Shown here in pieces: positions 5,877 to 11,556 of a DNA stretch of 11,556 bases. The notes below the pieces were generated by a model. The model saw only the letters and a list, made by a program, of their open reading frames with translations, made no database searches and was not told the DNA's origin. A program made the translations under genes and the position numbers. Source of the DNA: Candidatus Nomurabacteria bacterium (GTDB taxonomy: Bacteria; Patescibacteriota; Minisyncoccia; Phycocordibacterales; UBA9973); contig JAHFNP010000014.1 in assembly GCA_023267245.1 (NCBI GenBank), forward strand, positions 1-11,556. Direction: 5' to 3'. Within the stretch, counting starts at the first letter, position 1, and each line of letters opens with the position of its first letter.

Positions 5877-6662
5877 TTACCGATCAACCATTTCCTCTGG
5901 CTGAATCACAGTCGTGTGGCCTAGTTTTTCCACCGGGTAAGGATCGCGAAGGGCCAATCCTTCCGCTTTCCTCCAATACATCCAAAGGCAGCCAAGGAAA
6001 AGTTTTATCATCTTCCTGAATGCGCGATTGTGCACATGCAGAGAATTCACATACTCTTCTTCTTTGCCTTTCGGTATATCGGCAACATCGGCAATCTTTT
6101 TGCCTTGCGCTTCAATTTTGCGGGTCTCTTCAGCCATGGCCTTTTCATAATACTCGCCAAATTTTGTGCCTCCTTTTGCTTTTGAAATGCCGTGCGCTTT
6201 AAGCAAAGAAACTCCAACACGGTAGCACATCGTTTTAAGAGTTTTGTTGAAAGTAAGTTTCTCGCCTTTTTTCGGGCGATCAGCTTTGCCGTCTACAACT
6301 GCATACCCGGCGTATTTCCAAAGAGCGCTAATGCTCGGGGCTCTTTCGATGTCGATCAGCGAAACAACTTTAGCAATGTTTTCATTGCCGATGCCTTTTA
6401 CGCATGAGAACCAAGGATGAGCCGGGTGCTCTTCCAATAGTCGGGCTACCGGTTTTAAAATAAATTCTTTTTTGAATCTCGCTGATTCATTTAAAAGTTC
6501 TTTTGTTTCTAGATCCGGTGTGCCATTTTTGTCCAAATGAGTGTCTCTGATTTTAAGCGCAGTCAGCGCTTTTTCAAATTGCAGCTGAAAATTAACTAAA
6601 GCGCCAAGCGCTCCGTTTTTCAGAATTAATACAGTTGTGGTGTCCTCGGTCGGCTTTTTCAT
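5877..6662 (-). CDS. Tas-like protein (IS110 C-terminal/Nop-type fold, no nuclease)
   Basis: 261 aa. Residues 1-80 look helical and charged, like a coiled coil. Residues 85-156 (FSCVKGIGNENIAKVVSLID, then SISALWKYAGY and FNKTLKTMCYRVGVSLLKA) match the helix-hairpin-helix C-terminal domain of IS116/IS110/IS902 transposases, where G-I-G precedes a helix and A-Y-A-G follows. After 156 come further basic helices ending HVHNRAFRKMIKLFLGCLWMYWRKA. The N-terminal RuvC-like DEDD domain of true IS110 transposases is absent, and no HNH motif is seen. Flanked on both sides by 36-bp dual-spacer arrays, it fits a TasA-type protein of a TIGR-Tas system: a guide-RNA-binding protein acting with tigRNAs. Start ATG 6662 is the only good one; no Shine-Dalgarno. 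Alternative: a degraded IS110 transposase, but the frame is intact and full-length for a nuclease-less Tas. Confidence 0.82.
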   Translation of the reverse strand: MKKPTEDTTTVLILKNGALGALVNFQLQFEKALTALKIRDTHLDKNGTPDLETKELLNESARFKKEFILKPVARLLEEHPAHPWFSCVKGIGNENIAKVVSLIDIERAPSISALWKYAGYAVVDGKADRPKKGEKLTFNKTLKTMCYRVGVSLLKAHGISKAKGGTKFGEYYEKAMAEETRKIEAQGKKIADVADIPKGKEEEYVNSLHVHNRAFRKMIKLFLGCLWMYWRKAEGLALRDPYPVEKLGHTTVIQPEEMVDR

Positions 6663-6729
6663 TTTTTGGGTTGTTAATGAGCAAATTGGCTCGGGTTAGA
6701 CATGTATAGACTTCAATATTTCTGGTCAA

Positions 6730-6758
6730 ACATTACCATTTTATGCTTAAAATGTCAA
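6730..6758 (-). promoter_or_regulatory. Candidate tas promoter
   Basis: Minus strand: perfect TTGACA (6758-6753), 17 nt, then TAATGT (6735-6730), a weak -10. A second possible -35, TTGACC (6729-6724), lies downstream with TATACA or TACATG about 15-17 nt away. Either gives a leader of tens of nucleotides. The promoter lies right behind the terminator of array 2, mirroring the arrangement at array 1. Confidence 0.5.
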
Positions 6759-6773
6759 GGAAAATGGGTAATT

Positions 6774-6802
6774 AAAAAGCCGCAGTATAAATACTACGGC
6801 TT
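6774..6802 (-). terminator. Terminator of array 2
   Basis: Arms at 6777-6788 and 6791-6802 repeat the array 1 hairpin with one change (C at 6783). On the minus-strand RNA this is a G.U pair, whereas on the plus strand it would be a C-A mismatch, so pairing is kept only for minus-strand transcription. Five T's follow. The stem again overlaps the last edge repeat (AAGCGAAGCC, 6807-6798). Confidence 0.85.
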
Positions 6803-6950
6803 CGCTTTTAGAATATGGTTTTCTTATATTCGTTGGCTCGCTTAAAAGATGTGGTTTTCTTATTTTATTTGGCTCGCTTTTCACTCTTGGTTTTCTCCGA
6901 TGCGTTGGCTCGCTTGGTACACTGGTTTACATATATTGGTTGGCTTATTT
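6798..6950 (-). repeat. TIGR-like guide array 2 (36-bp period, dual 9-nt spacers)
   Basis: Same design as array 1. Exact edge repeats lie at 6835-6843, 6871-6879 and 6907-6915 (36-nt steps); loop repeats at 6817, 6853 and 6889 (GAGAAAACC). Three regular guides have the spacer pairs, in transcription order: AACGCATCG/AAGAGTGAA, AAATAAAAT/ACATCTTTT and AACGAATAT/ATATTCTAA. A degenerate leader unit (6916-6950) precedes them. The first regular guide and its flanks are identical to array 1 over 53 bp (6871-6923 = 5757-5809), while the inner guides differ. It lies between the PBP2 gene and tas. Confidence 0.85.
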
Positions 6951-6960
6951 CTAAACAAAG

Positions 6961-6987
6961 ATTATCATGAATCTATTGGTCTGTCAA
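6961..6987 (-). promoter_or_regulatory. Candidate promoter of array 2
   Basis: Minus strand: perfect TTGACA (6987-6982), then GATAAT (6966-6961) at a short 15-nt spacing, or TAATCT at 17 nt. It begins 3 nt after the PBP2 stop codon, and its predicted start is just upstream of the first array unit. It supports minus-strand transcription of the array. Confidence 0.6.
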
Positions 6988-6990
6988 TTA

Positions 6991-8679
6991 TTATTTCAAA
7001 TACTCCGGGGCGAAATCATTCATCGCGGTCAGAGTTTCTGCCATGACGAGCGAGGCGCTGATCGTGTTGGTCGCCGGGCCGTTTTCCATCAGCACGATAA
7101 ACGCATAGCGCGGCGCGTCCGACGGGAAAAATCCTATGACCCAAGAGTTAACTCTCTGCTTCAAAAGTCCGAGCTGGGCCGTACCCGTCTTGGCCGAAAC
7201 TTTTACGAAAGGCAGGCCAAGTCTAGATGCGGTACCCTCAGTCGCCGACATCCTCATCCCATCATGAACGACATCAAAATATTCTTTCGGTATGCCGAGA
7301 TCCCTGTCGACAAAATTCTCTTGAGTTCCTCCAGTGAGAAGATGAGGTTTAAGCATCTTGCCGTAGTTTGCGATCGCGGCCGTCGCCCGGAGCATCTCTA
7401 GGGGCGTCACTTGATATCCGTACTGTCCGATCGAAGTATTGTAAGTATCTCCGACTCTCCAAGGGTCGTTCGGGAAATTTTCTTGCTTCCATAGCGGTGT
7501 CGGGATCACGCCGCTATTCTCCGCCGGCAAGTCGATGCCTGTCTTTTCTCCGATGCCGAAGAGCTTGGTGTATTTTTCAATATTGCTTATGCCTAAGCCT
7601 TTTTGATTTTCAAAACCTCCGCCGACTTCATAAAAATAAACGTCCGACGAAGCAGCGATCGCCTGCCGCATATCGATCCAGCCGTGAGCTTTCCAGTCAT
7701 TGAAGACGGATTTTTTGTCGGGGTAATACGGGTTCGGAATCGAGATCGAACCAGTCGACAAGATCTTCGTCAGCGGATCGATAACATGCTCGTTCAATGC
7801 GGCCAAGGCGACGATCGGCTTTACGATCGAGCCGGGAGTGTAGAGGCCGGAGACCCCTCTATTCAAGAAAACTTTATCCTTGTCGGTCAAATACGCTTTA
7901 ATTTGATTTTGATCATCCCCCCGAGTCAGGACTTCCGATTCGTATTCCGGATAATTAGTCAGGGCGAGGACTTCGCCGTTTTGAACATCCATCAAGATAC
8001 CAACTCCTCCGCGGAATCCCTGATTTGCAGAAAAGGATCTGATTGAATCATAAAGCTTGGCTTGGATTCTAGAATCGATAGAGAGAGTCAGAGTTTCGCC
8101 ATGCTTCGGCGGCTCGATCACATTTTCAGACTGCACTGCGCCGTGAACATCGGTTTCGAAAATCTTCACTCCGTTCTCGCCCTTCAAAAGATCATTGTAT
8201 TGTTTTTCAATGCCGTCCTTGCCGATAAATTCCTTCTGCCAGAAATATCCCGACTTGTCCTTTTGCGGATAGCTCACATAGCCCAAAACATGGCCAAAGC
8301 CGGGATCTTTTATATAGGCTCGATCAGAAAAGAAATCTCCGGCAGAATTGGCGACATTCCAAGCCAAGGGAACTTTATTGCGATCGTATATGATACCGCG
8401 ATCGGCAAAGATAGCCTGTTTGTCGAGACTATTTCTCTGGCTCAAATTATAATACGAATCTCCTTTTGAGATCTGGAGCACTATGATCTTCGACAGAAAA
8501 ACAATTCCGATCAACCCAAAAAAGACGCCCAAGAATAATAAATTCTTTTTAGATATCGGCTTCTCTATGACCCCTTCGAATTGCTGTTTGTTGAACTGCG
8601 GGATATTTTTTGAATCCAAGAATATTTCATCCGGATCAACTTCTGATTTCCATTTTTTTTTCTTCGTTGAAAATTTCAT
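6991..8679 (-). CDS. mrdA: Penicillin-binding protein 2 (peptidoglycan transpeptidase)
   Basis: Class B penicillin-binding protein that cross-links peptidoglycan during cell elongation, anchored in the inner membrane with its catalytic domain outside. 562 aa. A basic cytoplasmic tail (1-44) is followed by one membrane helix (about 46-68). The dimerisation domain carries ADRGIIYDRN (92-101) and FIGKDGIEKQYNDLLKGENG (151-170). The transpeptidase domain has all three active-site motifs: S284-I-V-K287 (in YTPGSIVKP), S344-S-D346 (the PBP2 form of SxN, before VYFYEVG) and K497-T-G499 (in SAKTGTAQ). ATG 8679 lies 6 nt after the stop of the MreD-like gene, so the two form an operon. The stop at 6991-6993 is followed at once by the array 2 promoter. 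Confidence 0.97.
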   Translation of the reverse strand: MKFSTKKKKWKSEVDPDEIFLDSKNIPQFNKQQFEGVIEKPISKKNLLFLGVFFGLIGIVFLSKIIVLQISKGDSYYNLSQRNSLDKQAIFADRGIIYDRNKVPLAWNVANSAGDFFSDRAYIKDPGFGHVLGYVSYPQKDKSGYFWQKEFIGKDGIEKQYNDLLKGENGVKIFETDVHGAVQSENVIEPPKHGETLTLSIDSRIQAKLYDSIRSFSANQGFRGGVGILMDVQNGEVLALTNYPEYESEVLTRGDDQNQIKAYLTDKDKVFLNRGVSGLYTPGSIVKPIVALAALNEHVIDPLTKILSTGSISIPNPYYPDKKSVFNDWKAHGWIDMRQAIAASSDVYFYEVGGGFENQKGLGISNIEKYTKLFGIGEKTGIDLPAENSGVIPTPLWKQENFPNDPWRVGDTYNTSIGQYGYQVTPLEMLRATAAIANYGKMLKPHLLTGGTQENFVDRDLGIPKEYFDVVHDGMRMSATEGTASRLGLPFVKVSAKTGTAQLGLLKQRVNSWVIGFFPSDAPRYAFIVLMENGPATNTISASLVMAETLTAMNDFAPEYLK

Positions 8680-8685
8680 ATAATT

Positions 8686-8967
8686 TTATTTGGGCAACAA
8701 AAGTTTCTTCTTAAAAATATTAACGCCGACAAATAAAATTATGGAAATAGATGTGAAAATAAATCTGCTATTAAAGAACGATGCAACCGGGACTCCATAA
8801 ATCATATCTATTAAAAAATAAACAATTATGAATTCAAAAAAAAGATTGAAATAAATCAGACCGGCAAGAGAAAGCAAAATTGTCAGCCAAAAAGGAAATG
8901 CAAAAATGCCAAGCAAAAGTATCAAATCTAAAATAACCCGGAGTAAAATTTGCTGATTCCTGTTCAT
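8686..8967 (-). CDS. Small membrane protein, likely MreD-like
   Basis: About 93 aa from ATG 8967; an in-frame TTG at 9006 directly abuts the malic enzyme stop, but it is the first base of a candidate -35 box and adds a charged stretch, so it is less likely. Nearly all the protein is hydrophobic, with three to four helices (about 8-28, 30-50, 65-85). The central segment FFEFIIVYFLIDMIYGVP resembles the conserved helix of MreD-type rod-shape proteins (L.D..YG). Position directly before PBP2 is where MreD is normally found, though no mreB or mreC is present next to it. MreD is about 160 aa elsewhere, so this would be a reduced form. Function is inferred from context. Confidence 0.65.
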   Translation of the reverse strand: MNRNQQILLRVILDLILLLGIFAFPFWLTILLSLAGLIYFNLFFEFIIVYFLIDMIYGVPVASFFNSRFIFTSISIILFVGVNIFKKKLLLPK

Positions 8968-8977
8968 AATTATCCAA

Positions 8978-9006
8978 ATCCTACCACGCCTATACTCTTT
9001 AGACAA
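8978..9006 (-). promoter_or_regulatory. Candidate promoter of the MreD-like/PBP2 operon
   Basis: Minus strand: TTGTCT (9006-9001), 17 nt, TAGGAT (8983-8978). Four of six bases match consensus in each box. The start site would be within a few bases of ATG 8967, giving a very short leader. Confidence 0.4.
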
Positions 9007-10140
9007 TTAAAACGAATTTTTGATCGAGTCGACGATACTCTTGTCGTAAAGATCGGGGAGAATTTGATCCACACTTAGATTTTTATTGTGGCCGGCCAAG
9101 GCTTCGGCTGCTTTGATGAAAATCTCATTATTTATTTTCTTGATGCGCTTGTCTAAAAGACCGCGGAAAATTCCGGGGAAAACGAGGGCGTTATTGACCT
9201 GATTCGGGAAATCCGATCGGCCGGAGGCATAAATAAAAGCGCCGGCACCCTTTGCAATATCCGGCATGATCTCCGGAGTCGGATTGGCTAAGGCAAAAAT
9301 AATCGGCTGCTCCTTCATCATCTTTATATGATCAGCATTTAAAAGCCCCGCCTTACTGACACCGATAAAAATATCAGAAAATTTCAACCCGTCTTCGAGA
9401 CTGCCTTTTATTTTTTCTTTATTTGTTATTTGAGAGAGTTTTATTTTCTCGTCGCTCAAATTATCCCGGCCTTCGTAAATAAGCCCATGAGTATCACAAA
9501 GCAGAATATTTTTGAAACCGTATAGGGCGAGGATATAAGCGATCGCGGAGCCGGCCGCGCCGACACCGTTGATCAGGACTGTCGCATCTTCTTTTTTAGT
9601 GCCTCGCAACTTCAAAGAATTTATCAACCCCGCCAAGACGACAGTCGCCGTCCCATGCTGGTCGTCGTGCATCACTGGGATATCAAGCTCCTCCGCAAGT
9701 CGCCTCTCGATCTCGAAACAGCGCGGCGCAGATATGTCTTCCAAATTAATTCCGCCGAAAACCGGCGAGATCATTTTGATTGTTTTTATTATTTTTTCAG
9801 TGTCTTGCGTATCAAGGCAAATCGGAAACGCGTCGATGCCAGCAAATTCTTTGAAGATCGCCGCCTTGCCTTCCATTACTGGGATCGCCGCTTTGGCGCC
9901 CAGATTTCCTAGGCCTAAAACTGCCGAGCCGTCGGATACGACAGCGATAGAGTTCTGCTTCAAAGTATATCTGTAAGCATCTTCGGGATTCATTGCGATC
10001 CGCTTTGAAACTTCGGCCACGCCGGGAGTGTATGCGAGTGAAAGAGCCTCTTTATTATCCAGCGGAACCTTGCTCCTCACTTCGATCTTGCCTTTATTGC
10101 GCTCGTGAAATTCGAGCGATTGTTCAAAAATATTATCCAT
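9007..10140 (-). CDS. Malic enzyme (NAD-type, short bacterial form)
   Basis: Oxidative decarboxylation of malate to pyruvate with NAD(P)H formation; cytosolic. 377 aa, the short form without the phosphotransacetylase-like extension of MaeB. Catalytic tyrosine Y37 in AYTPGVAEV; catalytic lysine K92 in EGKAAIFKEFAGIDAFPI; metal ligands E134-D135 in INLEDISAPRCFEIE and D159/D160 in MHDDQHGTATV. The Rossmann domain shows NGVGAAGSA (191-199) and ends strand 2 in D216 (LLCDTHGLI), which favours NAD over NADP. ALANPTPEI and ASGRSDFPNQVNN close the site. ATG 10140 follows the upstream stop by 1 nt, so it is co-transcribed with the CARDB-like gene. In a fermentative, small-genome cell it would supply pyruvate and reductant. 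Confidence 0.96.
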   Translation of the reverse strand: MDNIFEQSLEFHERNKGKIEVRSKVPLDNKEALSLAYTPGVAEVSKRIAMNPEDAYRYTLKQNSIAVVSDGSAVLGLGNLGAKAAIPVMEGKAAIFKEFAGIDAFPICLDTQDTEKIIKTIKMISPVFGGINLEDISAPRCFEIERRLAEELDIPVMHDDQHGTATVVLAGLINSLKLRGTKKEDATVLINGVGAAGSAIAYILALYGFKNILLCDTHGLIYEGRDNLSDEKIKLSQITNKEKIKGSLEDGLKFSDIFIGVSKAGLLNADHIKMMKEQPIIFALANPTPEIMPDIAKGAGAFIYASGRSDFPNQVNNALVFPGIFRGLLDKRIKKINNEIFIKAAEALAGHNKNLSVDQILPDLYDKSIVDSIKNSF

Positions 10141-10141
10141 A

Positions 10142-10972
10142 TTATCTGTTCTTTATTTTTCTGTAAATAAACCTGATCAGAATAAATAAGAGAGAGATCG
10201 ACAAACCATAAAAAATAATTTTATGTCCAAATATAAAACTGCCGAGAGTCAGGAAAAATAACTTTACATAAGCGAACGGCTTTTCGGTTACGGATTTATC
10301 TTTGCTGTCCGCAGTCTTTGGCGCCTCATTTAATTTTTTTATTTCCGCACTGACCTCTGCTTTTTGAGTATCTATACTCGAAGCTGTACTGTCGCGCCAA
10401 GCATCGACAGAATCAGCGGCTTGGCTGACCGGCTCTGCGACGGACGCCGGGATATTGTCTTTTATAAATTCCCCGGCTTTCTTGACTTCCACAGCAAGTG
10501 CGTCTTTGGTTATTGTTTTCTCTACAACCTTGATCAAAGCGGGATTCTTCGGGACAGTGTATTCGCTGGTCGCAGTTTTATTATTTGAAAGATAAACGGT
10601 TTCCCCTTTTGTCCCGACCAATGTTTTCGCATTAACTATTTGAGCTGAGATAGAGTGATCGCCAGCCGTCACCTGCCAATCAATCGAGGCTTGCTTGAGC
10701 TCATTGGGACTCAAAGTAAAATCCTTCTGCCCCAAGATGACGCTTTTATCATAGAAGGTGACCGTACCGGAAATCGCATCTTGGTCGCCATTCCAAAGCG
10801 CAGTAAAAATTTTAACCTTATCTCCTTCTACAAGCTTGCTTTGTGAAAACCAGATATTACCCTGAGTAAATCCAGTATTTGAAATTTCAGTTTGAGCGTA
10901 AGCATTTGAAGAACATAGAACAACCGCAAGAAATGCAAGGGACAGGATGAATTTTGGAACGATTTTAAGCAT
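10142..10972 (-). CDS. Secreted CARDB-like, membrane-anchored protein
   Basis: 276 aa. A Sec signal peptide (1-26; hydrophobic core about 8-20, cleavage after AYA) is followed by a beta-rich Ig-fold domain (about 35-140: IWFSQSKLVEGDKVKIFTALW, GTVTFYDKS, SISAQIVNA) resembling CARDB adhesion domains. A Pro/Ala/Ser/Lys-rich helical linker (about 145-232) leads to one or two C-terminal membrane helices (about 236-270) and a basic tail. The topology suggests an outward-facing domain held at the cell surface. C20 does not sit in a good lipobox, so a lipoprotein is unlikely. ATG 10972 is chosen because a -10 box ends 6 nt upstream. Partner and substrate are unknown. Confidence 0.8.
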   Translation of the reverse strand: MLKIVPKFILSLAFLAVVLCSSNAYAQTEISNTGFTQGNIWFSQSKLVEGDKVKIFTALWNGDQDAISGTVTFYDKSVILGQKDFTLSPNELKQASIDWQVTAGDHSISAQIVNAKTLVGTKGETVYLSNNKTATSEYTVPKNPALIKVVEKTITKDALAVEVKKAGEFIKDNIPASVAEPVSQAADSVDAWRDSTASSIDTQKAEVSAEIKKLNEAPKTADSKDKSVTEKPFAYVKLFFLTLGSFIFGHKIIFYGLSISLLFILIRFIYRKIKNR

Positions 10973-10978
10973 TGATAG

Positions 10979-11006
10979 ATTTTAGCACAATTACTCTGTC
11001 TGTCGA
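10979..11006 (-). promoter_or_regulatory. Promoter of the CARDB-like gene, leaderless spacing
   Basis: Minus strand: TCGACA (11006-11001), 16 nt, TAAAAT (10984-10979), each five of six to consensus. The -10 box ends 6 nt before ATG 10972, so the mRNA would start at or next to the A of the start codon. Confidence 0.55.
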
Positions 11007-11443
11007 TTTTTGATCGGGTGCAGATTGGAGGCGATGCCGATAGCTAAAGCTATGATGGCTATGTTCTTGATTATATACTGGCCTTCAAGTGTCGGGATAA
11101 AAGACCCTGACCATGTCGCAGTTCTTAATATAAAAAGGGGTAATATCGTCGTAATCATGTGGATAAAAAGCAGCGGGATCACCGCGCGCTCAAGACCCTT
11201 GATCAAAAACAAAATGCCGATCAGCATTTCAAATAAGCCGAACAGGATAATAAACATTTCCGGCGAGATGAACGGCAAGGTGGAGTGGAGTAGGTCTTTG
11301 ACGAGCGGAGTAGCCGGACTGAAACCTGCGACTTTCAGCGCGCCGAACCAAAAAAATACAACAAAAATAGAAAATCGCGCCACGGGCATTGAAATTTTCT
11401 TGAAAAAATTTATCAATTTAATATCGATATTTCGGATGTTCAT
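10991..11443 (-). CDS. DoxX/DUF417-like four-helix membrane protein
   Basis: 150 aa from ATG 11443. Longer forms start at ATG 11449 or ATG 11524, but a consensus TATAAT lies between these and 11443, so the short form is preferred. Four membrane helices at about 24-40, 62-83, 86-106 and 121-140. The segments RFSIFVVFFWFGALKVAGFSP, FEMLIGILFLIKGLE and EGQYIIKNIAIIALAIGI match the DoxX-like/DUF417 (YkgB) pattern of F.WFG..K...., E...G, and a late YI.KN..... stretch. The role of this family is poorly defined, often linked to redox or stress. The stop precedes the next start by 18 nt, which contains part of the next promoter. Confidence 0.75.
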   Translation of the reverse strand: MNIRNIDIKLINFFKKISMPVARFSIFVVFFWFGALKVAGFSPATPLVKDLLHSTLPFISPEMFIILFGLFEMLIGILFLIKGLERAVIPLLFIHMITTILPLFILRTATWSGSFIPTLEGQYIIKNIAIIALAIGIASNLHPIKNRQTE

Positions 11444-11449
11444 AAACAT

Positions 11450-11479
11450 ATTATATAAAAAATAAAACTTATTAACCAA
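11450..11479 (-). promoter_or_regulatory. Promoter of the DoxX-like gene, leaderless spacing
   Basis: Minus strand: TTGGTT (11479-11474), 18 nt, perfect TATAAT (11455-11450). The -10 box ends 6 nt before ATG 11443, predicting a leaderless transcript. Confidence 0.6.
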
Positions 11480-11519
11480 CCAATTAATCACTAATACACT
11501 ATCCAAAAATCTCTTATCC

Positions 11520-11537
11520 CTCATTCGCGCGAATGAG
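11520..11537. repeat. Perfect 18-nt palindrome at right edge
   Basis: CTCATTCGCGCGAATGAG equals its own reverse complement. It lies about 40 nt upstream of the DoxX-like promoter, outside coding sequence if the ATG 11443 start is right. No U-tract follows on the minus strand, so it is not a typical terminator. It may be an operator or another dispersed palindrome. Confidence 0.5.
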
Positions 11538-11556
11538 TCCCTAGAGTGTTCATACT

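Noticed and set aside
5877..6662. Ordinary IS110-family insertion sequence
   Set aside because: The N-terminal DEDD RuvC-like domain is missing although the frame is intact, and the flanks are regular guide-like arrays instead of a single bridge-RNA region.
6688..6693. GGCTCG upstream of tas as a relic edge repeat or autoregulatory site
   Set aside because: Only six bases match, and the same hexamer occurs several times elsewhere in the window, including inside atpA and the PBP2 gene.
5612..6950. Conventional CRISPR arrays
   Set aside because: Constant blocks are only 9 nt, there are two kinds that alternate, spacers are 9 nt, and no cas gene is present.

Overview
The window reads as a chromosomal segment of a Candidate Phyla Radiation bacterium (Patescibacteria, Parcubacteria-like). 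The clues are a compact F-type ATP synthase operon with a shortened delta subunit, an orphan small MreD-like protein next to PBP2, a CARDB-like surface protein, very tight gene spacing, almost no Shine-Dalgarno motifs, and several promoters whose -10 box sits 6 nt from the start codon (leaderless mRNAs). The standard stop codons hold throughout, so this does not look like a TGA-recoded lineage. The assignment is inference from gene content, not from a marker gene. All genes lie on the minus strand.

Layout, in the direction of transcription (right to left). (1) 11.5-9.0 kb: a DoxX/DUF417-like membrane protein, a secreted CARDB-like membrane-anchored protein and a malic enzyme. (2) 9.0-7.0 kb: a small MreD-like membrane protein and PBP2 (mrdA), for cell elongation. 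(3) 7.0-4.46 kb: an accessory island. (4) 4.44-0 kb: the ATP synthase operon atpZ-like, atpB, atpE, atpF, atpH, atpA and atpG, the last cut by the window edge.

The island is the exciting part. Two arrays (5612-5838 and 6798-6950) are built of an exact 36-bp period: a 9-nt edge repeat (AAGCGAGCC on the minus strand), 9 variable nt, a 9-nt loop repeat (AAGAAAACC), and 9 variable nt. Between the arrays lies a 261-aa protein that resembles the C-terminal domain of IS110-family transposases but has no nuclease domain. This architecture matches TIGR-Tas (tandem interspaced guide RNA) systems, in which 36-nt dual-spacer guide RNAs work with Nop-domain Tas proteins related to IS110 transposases and box C/D snoRNPs; the protein here would be a nuclease-less TasA type. 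Each array ends on the minus strand in an intrinsic terminator whose stem overlaps the last edge repeat, followed at once by a TTGACA promoter for the next gene (tas after one array, an unrecognised 321-aa protein after the other). The island is therefore two array-gene modules in tandem. The array next to PBP2 has its own candidate promoter.

Other notable features are two in-frame GC-rich palindromes inside atpG and atpH, each encoding a TPP..GG peptide, which look like dispersed palindromic elements tolerated in protein loops, and a further perfect 18-nt palindrome at the right edge.
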